Below, one piece after another: positions 1-12,500 of a stretch of 64,000 bases of DNA; position 1 is the first letter of the stretch, and the number at the start of each line of letters is the position of its first letter. The notes beneath the pieces are model-generated. The model was not told the DNA's origin. It searched no databases and saw nothing but the letters and a program-made list of their open reading frames with translations. The position numbers were made by a program, and so were the translations under genes. The stretch lies in assembly GCF_052324685.1 (NCBI RefSeq), contig NC_135211.1:12898913-12962912 (forward strand), written 5' to 3'. The DNA is from Brachyhypopomus gauderio (taxonomy: Eukaryota; Chordata; Actinopteri; Gymnotiformes; Hypopomidae).

Positions 1-1879
1 TTATTCACAACGGATTATAACCGAACACTAATTGAAAAATAACTATATATAACTGACACCTCCGAGATTTTTTTTTACTGGGATCAGTCATCTTTCAAAT
101 GATATGCTTTTCTAATTGATTTCTTTCATATTCAGTCATTTAAGTGACAGCAGATAGCGCTACCTGTACAGGTGACAAATGTTGGTGACAGCTTGTGCGA
201 ATCACCGAGCGGGTTCATTATTACTGGCCGGTCTGAGTACTGAGATAGGCACGCAGTCTGACGGCACAAGTGTACAGGGTTCTCTCTCTTTCTCTCTGCC
301 TGGTGTGGCTAATGGCATTGTCCAGGCAAAATTAATTAACTGATGTACTTCCGTCTGTCAGAGCTCCCACACAATTAATCACACGGGGAATGAGACAATG
401 CAGGAGGCCTATAAATTCTACTCAAATGTGTCTGGTTCTGCAGGGACTTCAGCTTACACCTCATGGATTAGTTGTCAAGCAGCTCATAACTCAACAGAAG
501 GTGCCGTAAAATCAAGTCTATCTTTAACTGAGATGTGTCCGCTCATATCTAGAGGTCAGTTCACTCTCATGTGACATCAGTCAAGTTGGGTGTCCAAAAT
601 GACTGTACATATGCCAAAAGCATTTTCCTCTCATACACATGAAATGAAAAAAAAGAAAAGAACATGTCAAAAACTTCTTGTCATTGAGAGAAAGACAGAT
701 TCAAGGGACTGACAGTGAAGTGAACCCCCAAACAAGCCCAAACACCGAATCTTAATTATACACATGAAGTAAAGCTGGTCTGCATCATATTTTTCATTGT
801 GTTCTTGCATCGACTCTTTACTAATGCATTAGCTGTATATAATAATAGCAGTACACTCGGGTTTATATGGAAGTGATGCACTGTGATGCCCTTCCTAAGC
901 CCATTTTAGACTTGTCAAGGTCTCCTGGGGTTTTTACTTTTTCTACCTGCCATTCTTTGAGACGAGCAGTCTAAAACAAGCTCACAGAAACGCTCAGGGA
1001 ACAGATGCTGAGCGGCTCACACCCTTGGGGTTAATCGCTCCCCCGAATTACCTTTGAATTGCATAAAGAATTATGATTCATGTTGCTGCTCAGTTCATAA
1101 AGCAGATTATAATGTGTGTCTCCTCTTAAACTGCCTCATACTCTAATTACATGTTAATTGGTTCAATTGAATTGTAGTCATGAATCAAAGAAAATTCCCC
1201 ATTTTTTTTAAGAGTAGTTTTATGTGAGGTACTAGACTAAAGCAGGTTAGATCTGAAATACAATATGCCTAAAATATATAGTTTATGCAATGATCACCAT
1301 GAATCTTTGTCATACTTTCCTCACTAATCAACCACAGTTAATTCCCTTATGAGGCAATCTCATTCCTGGGAATCTCATTAAACATGTTAAAATATAGGTT
1401 AAAATATAAAATAGAAATATAAAGGTAAAATATATGGTGTTAGGTTAATAACCAGCAATCCTAAGATATAATTTTACGTTTTTGCTACAGCTGCTACAGC
1501 CCTCAAGTTGCCTCAATGCTGCCCTGTGTAGGGGTAAATGTGTGTTCAGTATGAAAGTGACACAAATTTTATTTTAAATGGTATAAAATGTCAGACATAA
1601 TTTAATGAACATTTTCTCTGGACATTGACACAAATAATTAAGATTTCACTAGTATCCTAAGATTATTAATCAATGACCCAACCATTTAGAAAAAAACAAC
1701 ATTTTATTTACATTTATAGCATGTACTGTATGAACTACATCCTCTGGTATTAATAAATCTTTTTAATGGTCAACCTTCAAATAAGCACATCTCGATATTT
1801 TCATCAACTGAACAGCATTTGTGATATTGGACTTAGAGATGTTATTGTTAATGCTTAAACAGTTTGTAGAGAAGCAGAT

Positions 1880-1880
<1 letters not shown>

Positions 1881-1921
<41 letters not shown>

Positions 1922-1922
1922 A
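1881..1922. repeat. (CT)n microsatellite
   Basis: About 40 bases of almost pure CT dinucleotide, interrupted once near the right end. It creates an artificial Arg-Glu-repeat frame on the minus strand. Confidence 0.95.
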
Positions 1923-3292
1923 AAAAAGGGAAAAATACCAGGATTCATCACTTCAGTTCATCATAGAAATCTAAAATGAGTTACCAATAACAAATAAACC
2001 ACATTAAAAGAAAGCTTCTGTTTGATGGTGTAGATACATGGTGGAGTTCTGTGTGCATTGGTGCTCTAGCCGCAGTAACTGTAGAAAATGCTGTAGGATG
2101 TGGAAACACTCGTAGCAGGTGGAGAAACGAACAGTCCATCAGTCTTCCGAATGATCCAGCACCATTTATCTATAGTTCTAATTGACCTCACTCATTCTGT
2201 ACGATACCAAGATTGCGCTCAAGGATCTCACATTCATGTTTATCAGACAAAACAAACAAACAAACAAAGCAAAAAAAAAAAAAAAACACAAGGAAACCAA
2301 ATAACAAACAACAATATCACAATGGTTTACCATACTTTTAGGGAAGCAATGGTTTACCTTTAGTGCAACAAATGAATCATTAATGAAGCTTCCAAAACCA
2401 TTTAATCTCTGATGGAACTGTGAGTGAAAAGTATAACCCTAGCACTGAATGTGCAGCAAGTCTTAGGAACTGTATCTGCACACTTCTACCACATGCAAGG
2501 TTTTTCTCAGTTCAACACTCCATACAGGAGTGGCAATGCATGGTCAATTAAACAAGGGCAAATATCAGATTTATTTAAAATAATGAAATAAAAATCAAAG
2601 CAAAGGGGAAATAAAAAAGAATTATTGTCTTCTCCGGCCTGTTTAGATGACTCATGATGGCCTCCTGGCGCACAACACATGGTGGGTTCTAAGTAATTGT
2701 CAGTATATTCATTACTCATCCTGGATTTCCCCTCTGTTCTTTATGGAAATGTTTTGTTTGTTGGTGGATCAAGGAAATTGACAGTCATCAGTCTATCTGT
2801 GGTTTTCTAAGCAGGGACTTTGTGTCAGAATTTTTGCTGACCAACACAAGGTCTTCACTACACCACACTGAACTTTCCAAACATCACTGTTCAGAGTCTG
2901 ATGGGTTAGAGCGTCCGCACCTTTGTAAATCGGCAACCACAACTCGCATTCTTTATGGGTTAGTTATTGTACTTGGTAATTGGTTTGCTATTGAGACTTG
3001 TATCTCATTTTGAGGCTACCATTAAATTACATTCTCATTTTCACAATTGAATAAAGTAAAAAAAAAACAAACAAACAACAACAAACAGAAAAATTAAACA
3101 CCTACAATTTAATTGTCAGCTGTGAGTAATATGTTGAGGAAGAATATCTCAAAATTATGATAAATCTAGTGAGATTCAAGAAAGTACTGTTAATTATAAT
3201 TAACTTATATTTTTCAAATACTAAATAATTACATTGCACTCCCCCCTCTCACAAACACATCTAACAAGCAACACTGACACTTCTGTATGTAT

Positions 3293-3295
3293 GCA

Positions 3296-3332
<37 letters not shown>

Positions 3333-3345
3333 ATGTGTACATATG
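3293..3345. repeat. (TG)n microsatellite, imperfect right end
   Basis: A run of TG dinucleotides passing into TATG/TGTA variants. The His-Thr and Cys-Val repeat frames on the two strands are products of this repeat, not genes. Confidence 0.95.
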
Positions 3346-4439
3346 TGTCCTTTGCAGTGTTTGGCAGAAGCCCAATAGCAAATATGCAAGGTAAAGATTC
3401 TCCATATAAATGCAAAGGAGCTACAGGTAAGATTATATAAGCAGTTGTGCTTTTGATTGCAAAGAATGCCAATGCTGTAACTGCAGCTAAACTCAGTAAA
3501 GATTGAGTGTTTGAATGTAGTTGATCATCCTGTTATGTGACCAGTGATTTAGTATAAACACAACTAAAAAGAAAATATTCAAAACGGTCAGATCTGATGT
3601 GTCAGTTAATGACTTGTGTTTAAACCAATTTATAAATGTATGAAAGTCTTTTGAATGATTGTATGTGAAGATCTCACCTATAACTCACCTGTAGAGCTTT
3701 TCAGTTATTCCACAAATTTCTCCTATTGCATCAGCTCAAAAAAGAGACCCAACAAAAAACAAATAGAAACAACTAGAAAACAAACAAAAAGGATCTTTTC
3801 ACAGTATTATTTGTATCAAGTAATTAAAGTAAAAAGAAAACATTTGAATAAATGTTTGAATAGACATCTCTTCCATATGAATACTATTGAAGGTCACATT
3901 TTAGTTTGCAACACCTCCCAGTTTTGAAAACATAGCGACCTTTTTGTGTTTGTCTAAAAATTACAATTAGATATTCATACCTAGGATATTGGGTACTTCA
4001 AATATGAACATAATCTGTACCATTCTCTGCCACAGCAGGAAAATCTAGAATATGGCCCTAGACCATAATATCAGATCCTTTTATAGGGAGTTGTAACTAT
4101 CGATTCTCTTCTCTGAACCTTCTGCATTGAACCTATTGGTTTATCACATCCACTCGCACTGCGCTATTTACAGTCTTTACTCTTCAGTGGACCACAGCTT
4201 CCGCTTGCATTTCACTAGATTCTGAAGACATGTAGAAGTGAAATGTTGCAGCATGCCCACGGATGCAACAAATATGTCAGTATCATGAGTGTAACACTTT
4301 GTTCACATGAGTCAAAAACATGTTTCACCTTAAATCCACAAATAAGCGCATTGTTTTGAGTAAACCATTCATTCCCCAAATTCAAAGAAAAATACATACA
4401 AGTGGAAAAAGGATTTGAACTTCTTCTTCTTCTTTTTTT

Positions 4440-4445
4440 TTTATT
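4440..4445 (-). terminator. Possible lrrc4c polyadenylation signal
   Basis: TTTATT on the plus strand reads AATAAA on the minus strand, 185-190 bases past the lrrc4c stop codon. It is next to a long T tract (A-rich on the sense strand). Vertebrate LRRC4C messages can have longer 3' ends, so this may be only one of several sites, or chance in AT-rich DNA. Confidence 0.3.
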
Positions 4446-4629
4446 CAGCCACTACACATATCTTTAAATAAATAATCTTCGCTTGTAAAGACACTTGTTG
4501 AAATAATACATACATCCCATTTCTCGTCGACACATCTTCCACGCTATCTTGGCCGCCACTACACGTGTGCACCCAAAACCTACAACATTGTTAGTACAGA
4601 TCAACTCGTGTGGTTCGAGAGCGAGCGAT

Positions 4630-6525
4630 TCAGATTTGTGTCTCTTGCACGTTGTCTTTCGAGCTGGCTTGGATCAGTAAAGGTTCATGCACGGAACCAT
4701 GGAGGGAGCTGAAGGTGGTGGCGTGGTTGTACGCGCTCTTGTACGAGTTGTAGTGATTGTAATGGTCGTGCTCCAGCGGGGGAAGAGTCAGGTGGCTCTC
4801 CATCGCCGGGACGCCCGTCAGCTCCTCGTCTACGTTGATAATCTCGATTGTGCGCGTTGGCCCGTCGTGGTCCTGCTGGTGATGCTGCTTGCGCATCTTG
4901 TAGAAGATAATGAGCATGACGGCAGCCATGAGCGTGATGGCCACGAAGCAGCCGATGATGATCTTGGTGGTCTTCATCACCTCCTCCAGACCGTTTAGAG
5001 ACCCGTCGTCGTCTATGTCGGTCACAGGGATGGTGTAGGCTTTCTCCGTGGAAATGGGGGTTCCCCTTGTGGTTGAGGAGGACACCCAGGCGAACGAAGG
5101 CTGCACTGGGGTCCTGCTCTCTCCGTCGGCCGGGGACTCTATAGTCTCAACAGTGACTGTGGTGAAGTAGGTGACACCGCTGTTGTCTACGGAGGTCACA
5201 TTGAGGACAGCGGACGCTGAAATGTTCCCCAGCATGTTGCTGGCCATGCAGGTGTACGTCCCTGTGTCATGCATGGAGACACTGGTGAAGTTCAATGTTC
5301 CATCGTTTTGCACCGAGATGTGTGCCTTGGACGCCCCATGAGTCATTATAGAACCATTTGGTGTTAGCCAGCTAACTGAGGTCAGTGCACTTGTCCGACA
5401 TTTGAGCTCTGCTGATGTTCCTTCAGTCACATTAAGGTCAGTGGGAGGCTCAACAATAACAGGTGCATAACACTGAAAATAGCTCTGATCCAGCTCACCG
5501 ATGTAGCGCCCCTTGAGGCTTGGAGGAGAGTTACAACGGGCACAGCAGCTGGTGTTAGTGGGCACAGTCTCCCTGAGCCACCAGCTTAACCACAGGATGT
5601 CACAGTTGCAATTCCATGGATTGTGGTGCAGGTGAACTCTCTGCAGATGACGCAGAGGGGTGAAAAGGTCATGGGGCACATAGGTGAGGTTGTTGTGAGC
5701 CAGGTTAAGCTCACCTAATGAGTGCAGGTCATCAAAAGAGTTCCTCTCTATAGTCTGGATCTGGGCATGCATCATCCATAGCTTCTGGAGATGAGTGAGA
5801 CCCTTAAAGGAACCAGGTTGGATCACGGTCAGTTGGTTCCCTGACATCTCCAGCTCGTCCAAACGCACCAAGGGCTTAATGTTTGGGACCTCCTTGAGGT
5901 TACACATTCCCAGGTTCAGGTAGCGGAGGTTGCTCAAGCCCTCGAAGGCCCCATCCGAGATGTAGGTGAGGCGCTTAAGCTCGCCCAAGTCCAGCCTCCG
6001 CAAGGAAGGCAGGCGGTTGAAAGCATAGGCGGGTATGCTTTCAATCGGGTTGTTCCTAAGCCACAGCTCCTTGAGCTTAGAGAGATATTCAAAAGCTCCA
6101 TTTGGGATGGTGGTGAGGCGATTGTCGAAGAGCTCCAGGGTGTTGAGGCTGGTCAGCCCGTTAAAGGCGCCTATCTCGATGTTGCGAATGTGGTTCTTGC
6201 TGAGCTGCAGGATCTCCAAATGGCGTAGGTGCTTGAAGCTGTCCACTTTGATGACCTGGATAAGATTGTCCTGAAGGTTCAGATAGCGCGTGTTGGTGGA
6301 GATGCCGTCGGGGACTTCCCTGAGTCCCCTGCGCGTGCAGATCACCTTGCTAAACTGGTTGCTACAGGAGCACACGGAGGGACAGGTCTGGGCCCGTACC
6401 AGTCCGGCCACAGCAAGCAACTGCAGTGCCAACAGCAGGATGAATAAGGGGTCGAACCAGGCCCCCGTCCACCTAGGACCTCTCATCATCTGGTGCTGAT
6501 GGTAAGAGGTCATCTTGTTCAACAT
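4630..6525 (-). CDS. lrrc4c: Leucine-rich repeat-containing protein 4C (netrin-G ligand 1)
   Basis: Single-pass postsynaptic adhesion protein; in mammals it binds netrin-G1 on axons and PSD-95-type scaffolds inside the cell. The 631-residue frame aligns along its whole length with human LRRC4C (about 640 residues, from memory). Visible parts: N-terminal hydrophobic signal (to about residue 45, ending LVRAQ), Cys-rich LRR N-cap (CPSVCSCS), about nine leucine-rich repeats (roughly 78-300), LRR C-cap ([15 protein letters not shown]), one Ig C2 domain (about 358-443, Cys pair in ELKCR and YTCMAS), Ser/Thr-rich stem, membrane span near 524-546 ([20 protein letters not shown]), and cytoplasmic tail ending in the PDZ-binding motif ETQI. 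The start MLNKMT matches the family. The protein is a little shorter than human in the stem. The coding region is one exon, as in other vertebrates; LRRC4 or LRRC4B paralogues fit less well. Confidence 0.97.
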   Translation of the reverse strand: MLNKMTSYHQHQMMRGPRWTGAWFDPLFILLLALQLLAVAGLVRAQTCPSVCSCSNQFSKVICTRRGLREVPDGISTNTRYLNLQDNLIQVIKVDSFKHLRHLEILQLSKNHIRNIEIGAFNGLTSLNTLELFDNRLTTIPNGAFEYLSKLKELWLRNNPIESIPAYAFNRLPSLRRLDLGELKRLTYISDGAFEGLSNLRYLNLGMCNLKEVPNIKPLVRLDELEMSGNQLTVIQPGSFKGLTHLQKLWMMHAQIQTIERNSFDDLHSLGELNLAHNNLTYVPHDLFTPLRHLQRVHLHHNPWNCNCDILWLSWWLRETVPTNTSCCARCNSPPSLKGRYIGELDQSYFQCYAPVIVEPPTDLNVTEGTSAELKCRTSALTSVSWLTPNGSIMTHGASKAHISVQNDGTLNFTSVSMHDTGTYTCMASNMLGNISASAVLNVTSVDNSGVTYFTTVTVETIESPADGESRTPVQPSFAWVSSSTTRGTPISTEKAYTIPVTDIDDDGSLNGLEEVMKTTKIIIGCFVAITLMAAVMLIIFYKMRKQHHQQDHDGPTRTIEIINVDEELTGVPAMESHLTLPPLEHDHYNHYNSYKSAYNHATTFSSLHGSVHEPLLIQASSKDNVQETQI

Positions 6526-6580
6526 TCATAATTCACCGTGCGCTGGTTCTCTCTCCGCTAAACGTTGTAATGAAGCAGCC
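6526..6580 (-). other. lrrc4c: lrrc4c 5' UTR segment and splice acceptor
   Basis: Upstream of the ATG (minus strand) there are 54 untranslated bases, then a pyrimidine-rich CCTCTTCTGCAG acceptor whose AG ends at plus position 6580. This predicts that the coding exon begins at 6579 and that one or more non-coding exons lie at higher coordinates. It agrees with the known LRRC4C structure, a terminal coding exon far from its promoters. Confidence 0.75.
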
Positions 6581-9185
6581 TGCAGAAGAGGAAAACACGT
6601 CTGTTAGCACAACAGTGTCATGTTGCAGAGTCTCTGGGTACAATCTTTGAAAGACTGCCATTGAGATTATTGACAGTTACACAGAAAATCAAAAGTTCAG
6701 CTATTATTTCCCACATACCAAAATGACTATCACAAGTAGCTGGAATGACATTTTAGTCTCACAAGCTTAGCTCAGCCAAATATGCCATTATTGAAATCTA
6801 TGAATGTGTATGTTTTCAATATTATACACAATCAAATGTCTATATGACAACCCTGAAGTGGACTTTAATGTGATAATCAGGCCTACACTAGACATATCAC
6901 GTGTACAGACAGAAATGTGAAGGCATGAAATGCGCAAATGAGTTTTTCAAACTTAAAAAAATGAGCAGCGTGTCTTTTAGCAAAGACAATACGTAATAAG
7001 GTGTCAAATGCAAAAATAGCTGCATTCTAAATCACTGAATTCTGACTCAACTGCGCAAAAATGAGACATATGGAAATCCAGACACAACAGGCCTCCAGAA
7101 ACGTGGACGAGGTAGCAGACAGGTCCCTGTAGGGCTGTGCTGGATAAGCGACATCTTTTCCACTGGGTTTCAGTGTTTGCACTACACAAGATGCTACAGA
7201 CGCAGAGCACCATTCAAACCCACTGGAAATGTACCAGTGCTAAAGTATATACATGTAAGAACAGCTAGGTCTTCATTCTCAAGAGGGGCCTTATGGATGA
7301 TCAGGTTATTATCCGTCACATGAGAATGTGCTAATGTCACTATTCCACTCTAAAAATATAGTGTGCCGATATCTGTGTGAGAGACAGAGAGAGACAGAAA
7401 GAGAGGTACAGAGAGGAAGAGATGCTGACCATGGCGAAAACATTTGGACATCTGGCACATAAGTGACTGACCCAAACACACTCCATGGTGCTAAACAAAA
7501 CCGAGAATAATGTTAATCACTGGTTTGAATAAAAATGCAGAAAACAACGGTATAATTTGCACTGCATTCCAAATGCTGCATTTATGCATATGCGATCAAC
7601 AGAATGGCTGCTCCATTACAGAGAAAACCTGAGGACCTCGGGGCATAAATGAAGAACAGAGTCTGTGCTAGTGGTTTTTCCCCCCCAACAGGCTTCTCAT
7701 CAGTGTAACATCAGTAACACTGTTGCCTAGAATAGCAGGCCCAAAGCAATGTGGCAGTTGCATGAGCCCCAGAATTCCACCTGGTCCCGTGTGATCCACA
7801 CATTTGATGTGTATCACTACACTGGGCCTACAGTGGAATAATAGCCTGGAGTGAATCCCCCCCCCCCCCCCCCCCCCCAACTTTGTATTCTTAGGATCAT
7901 GTTTAAACTGGTGATAGAAAGTGTTTACTATCATCCTTTTAAGAAATATGTCCTCACTAATATAAAATCGATCATTTTTAAACCTGCTTCCCCGTAAGCC
8001 TTATGACACATTATGACACACATTCACAAACTCTTGAACATCTAGCTGACCAAAAAAGTTCATTTGAAGTTGTATCAAAATTTCTTTGAGAAACTGCATC
8101 TGAAAAAGTACCGACTTACGATTTGCACATTATCTGATAATCTAGGAGAACTCTAAAATGTAAGTGAATTAGTCACAGGGAGACTTAGATGATTAATCTC
8201 TGCATTCAGCAGGAAATGCTACTTAGCAACAGCATAACTGACTCTGCTGCAAGATGCTAAGGGGTCTTCAGAGGGACACACTCTTAATGAGGCGGCGACA
8301 TAATCGGGCCACGTCCTAGTAGAAGCCTGTTTACTTAAACCAAAAATAACCAGTGAATTTATGAGGAAGATGAAGTATTCTTAGGCGCAATGATTAGTTG
8401 CTAAACAAGAGGCTATATGCTAAACAAGAGGCATGAACAATAAGTGCAGTGAATGTTAATTTACTGTAAGGTTTATTTTCCTTGTATGCATTCTTGTAAA
8501 CAGTAAATATATACACATCAGAGGAGCATTGGAAACAGAAACACGGCACAACTACAGAATGGTGCTTTTCAAAGCATCCAAGTCCACCCACGGCCGCTTG
8601 ATATAGAGTGTGAGACGTCTCCTGCTGCTTTACCCTCATAGCTATCTGAAGGAGCTATGGCACATTGGTATCCATAAAACTCCATTTGCACATTATTGCA
8701 GTGTTTTAGACTATGTAACAGGTGAACTAGTTTCACAGAAACCAAATTATTGTTTTTGTTGCCATATAAATGACAATACAAAGAACCTTTGACAAAAGGA
8801 TTTGTGTAGAGCTTTAATCATATATAGTTTCCCAATAGAACGGAAATTCTATTCACACCGGCAGTGGTTATTCATGTTGTCGCAAATTAGGTAGTGATGC
8901 AAATGTTAAATAGCTAAGTTAAAGTAATTTGAGATTAGGATATACCATAAGTTCATTTGAACTCCTTAGTCGGCGCATGATACAGGCACAGTGGATCCCA
9001 TCTGCGCGATCAGCACTTACGCATTTAATTAGGAGAGGAGAGATGAATGTCACTCTGAGCTTGTGGCATTTTTGAAAGCCCTTATTCAAAATAACTAAAT
9101 GAAACAGGGCTTGGAGTGTTTTTAATAAAGCAGGCTTCTATAAAAAAACACACTCATCACCCACATGATTAGAAAGACCTACTTT
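6581..9185. other. Probable lrrc4c intron; no gene seen
   Basis: No coding similarity was recognised. The stretch is AT-rich with a 22-base poly-C tract (listed separately). It should be transcribed as lrrc4c intron if the upstream exons lie to the right. Confidence 0.5.
7857..7878. repeat. Poly-C tract (22 C)
   Basis: An uninterrupted run of 22 C on the plus strand. It gives a poly-Gly artefact frame on the minus strand. Long G/C homopolymers are rare in fish DNA, and the exact length may be a sequencing estimate. Confidence 0.9.
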
Positions 9186-9194
9186 GCAGTTATA

Positions 9195-9410
9195 GGTGCA
9201 TTTTACAGGTGTACTGTCACAACCTGAAACCCATCAAGTGCACAGTAGTCGGTCAACCACCTGTGCCCCATTCGTTGCTGGTCAGATCATTGGTCCATGG
9301 CTGACTGGATAATCAGTTGGGTGGTGGATCATTTTCAACACAGCAGTGGCAGTGACATGCTAGTGGGTGCTGTATATGTAAGCATATGAGACTACAAGTG
9401 TGTCAGGGAC
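9195..9410. repeat. Degraded dispersed repeat of otophysan type
   Basis: The text around GGGTGGTGGATCATTTTCA, followed by CAGCAGTGGCAGTGACATG, resembles a very common dispersed repeat that I recall from catfish and characin genomes (GGTGGTGGATCATTCTCA, then an alternating CAGTGACACTGACATG part). This copy is diverged and truncated, and its class is uncertain. The (AT)n tract follows directly. Confidence 0.45.
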
Positions 9411-9413
9411 AGC

Positions 9414-9418
<5 letters not shown>

Positions 9419-9503
<85 letters not shown>
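9419..9503. repeat. (AT)n microsatellite, 85 bp
   Basis: Pure AT dinucleotides. It is self-complementary, so it may extrude a hairpin, and its length is probably unstable. The Tyr-Ile repeat frame on the minus strand is an artefact. Confidence 0.95.
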
Positions 9504-9509
<6 letters not shown>

Positions 9510-12500
9510 GGTGGGCGTGTGTGCGAGAGCTGTTGCTGCCTGGTACCGATGCCAAAACCTGACCGGTTCATTCATCCAATTACCTAAGAATATCTGACAG
9601 TAAAAAGCCCTATTGATCGGGCATAGGAGTGGCTGTGGAAGACAGAGTCTCTGATAAAATGGCCATACCTCCATATCAATCATCCACCACATTTAACTTC
9701 TCAATCGATGGCCAACAGGTTCTTTCCAATGAGCTCCCAGGCATCAGAAAATGTGTCATTTTTTTTATGGGAAGGCAAGGCAATGTTCTCTTAACATCTA
9801 CTCTCTCCATTAGGACAACAGAACAGTGGTGGAAACCCTCTCTGGATGCACTGGAGTTGTGCAGCCTCTGCACTGAAGGAACACTGCCACTCTGCTTATG
9901 TTTGATGCTGGGATCGCTAATATAATTTGGAAGGAGTTGCATTTAGTTATTGTATAATTAGTTCGTAAAGCTGTTCAAGCAAAAACAAGCTCAAAAAATG
10001 ATTCTCGTGATTAACTGGGACTTCTTCCCTCTGGGAAGTTAAAATATTCACTGGTAAATCCTGCATTAAATATCCACAATAGCAGATCATTTATCTCTGA
10101 AAGTAATTTTATGCTACACTGTGTGCCCCCCAGTTAAGAAATGTGTAATCTCCCAGGTGATTTTATCCCTTCTGTGGAGGACATGAAGACAACTTTGCAA
10201 GGACCACAGGCTATCTAGCTACAAATAGATAGATCACCAGAGACAAGGTCATGACTATTTTACTACACCTTAGCCTTTGTGACACATTAAATGCCTAGTC
10301 AATGTCTGGCCACCCAAATTTAGGTAAAAATTACTTTGACTGCAAAGCATCTTTGAAAAAAATCATTAGATACAAAATCAGACATTCTATGAACAAATGA
10401 ACAATTTTATTAGAATGAATATATCACGGACTCGTGTCCTGTAAGGTTGTATCACATGAAGGCAACAAGAGACAACAGGTTAAAACCCTCACTAAACTGG
10501 CTTTATAATGTAAACATTAACCTCTATATAAGGACTCAAAAACAGACTATAGAAATGTGTTGATATGATATGGATTCTCTTCAGACAAAGCAATAGCCTA
10601 AACGTTGAGGGCTTTAGAGGAACAACATTTCATAGACACATTGACTAAACCGAGCTCAACGTACACAGCCCTGAAGTGTGATTGCCTTTTTTTCCTGCCC
10701 TAGAACTACAAAAGGACAAACAACATACAACAGTGAGTTCTCGGGAGACGTTCCGCTGGCTCCTCGGGGCCTAGAAACAATGGCATACAGAGAGGTTTGG
10801 CTCATAGGCAGTGTGCCAAGGTCTTTACTTAAATGGGGGGAGTGTGCGTCAGCCAAAGACGAGGCTTTACAAATGGAAGACCTCATTAGAATTTACAAAG
10901 GCTGAAACGCTGTATAAGTCCATGGCATGTTCACCTTGAGTAGACAGTAACATTAAACAAAGGGCTTAAAGGGCCATTTCATGGTGGAAATGTCTCATTT
11001 ACGAGAAATGGTTGTAGTCAGTAGTATATCAGTGTCAAACACAACCATTGGTTTCAAAAAATGACAATTCCAAGTGAAAGGATTTATTTTGATTCCAGGA
11101 AATCCGTATACAACCAAAATGATGTTTTGTAATCCAAAGAATGTTTGTGATCCATGATTATTAACAGACAAATCATGAAATTCATTCTAAATCCAGGTTG
11201 TGAAGAGGGCAAAGGTGAATTGCCTGACTTGCAGTTTTCTTTCAAACAAATGAGATGGCCCTGATTTCCCTTACTCAGCTCTGGGATGAGAAATTATGTC
11301 ATATATTTTTTTTGATACATAGGCCTACAACATATACAAAGATGAGCAACTCACAAAATGTCTGGGCTACCATTCCATATATGTAAAAGTCAATAGTTTG
11401 TCTTTTAGAAACACTCTTCAGGCTGTTTAGTTAGGGGAAATGGGTACAAATCACAAGAGAAATCCAAATTCCCAAAGCCACTGAACACTTTTCCTGTGCA
11501 GGAAGTAGAACTGTCCCATAAACTAGTTGAGTGTGAAGCTCAAACTAATCAGCACAGTCATCAGATTGTCCTAAACTAACTTATGCTGCCTACATTATCA
11601 TAATGACACTGATAAATAACTTAATTAAGTTGGCACAATCATGCAGCTCCACTCCCCCCTGGTTTGGCTGTGTCTGGTGGCGTGGGTGGATTAGATTTCA
11701 GGGAGAGCCAGTTGCCCTGTCCTAATGTTTCTGCTGAAAACCAAGTGCTGCCTGTGCTTATCAATATGCAGTAACTGTGCGAGTTCGGCAGAGCCTCAGG
11801 TGAACGCACAATTCAAACACAAGGGATGCTGATTATGGCAGGTGCTGTCTGTGTAAAGGATTTGGGATCGCCAACTGCATCAGAAACGCAAATCGATCAA
11901 GCCAGTCAATCCGATTCATTGCATTGTTGTGTTCATGTTTGCCAGCATCTGGTTACAGAATCATTTTGATAATTATATAAAAGCAGCATCACAAACCACA
12001 TCGATAATGTAATGTGACATTTTTATACTGTGACGTGCACCCTTCAGCTGGACAAAACAACATAGCATATTAAATTATTCAAATGATGTCATGTGACTTG
12101 ATAAGTATAAGAGACATGAAAACTGCCTTTAAGAGAAACGAGTTGTGGCAAATTAAATGGGGGCCTTTTATGCTTCATTTTTTTGTGTGGATTTGATAAT
12201 GTACTTCATCAAATTTTGAAACAGCTATTAATCTCCAGTTACCTAGGCAGTAATACTTGCATTAATACACTTTAATGTAGTTTAGCTCTAAAACAAAAAT
12301 TGGCTGCACGTTTATTGGGTCTCTAATTTTCATTAGTACAGCTGTGTCCAATCCACTGCAGAGTGGCTTTCAGCATCCAAAGACATAAATACAGATCTCC
12401 TACATCTGGTTAATTCATTGTTACTTTCTTTAAGATGATTAAATAACGATAATGTTAACAACACTGGCTGAATCTACTTAATTAATTTAGCCACCTCTTT

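Larger units (their letters stand above)
1..4439. other. Non-coding DNA downstream of lrrc4c
   Basis: No gene is recognisable on either strand; the open frames here are short and driven by simple repeats or AT-rich sequence. Two blocks (about 300-420 and 985-1190) are less repetitive and dense in ATTA/TAAT homeodomain-type motifs, so they are candidate conserved elements. A (CT)n tract and a (TG)n tract are listed separately. The stretch lies 3' of lrrc4c and may include part of a long 3' untranslated region. Confidence 0.6.

Noticed and set aside
4687..4998. 103-residue plus-strand frame and other plus-strand frames within 4.7-6.5 kb
   Set aside because: They are antisense shadows of the lrrc4c coding exon, whose minus-strand homology is complete.
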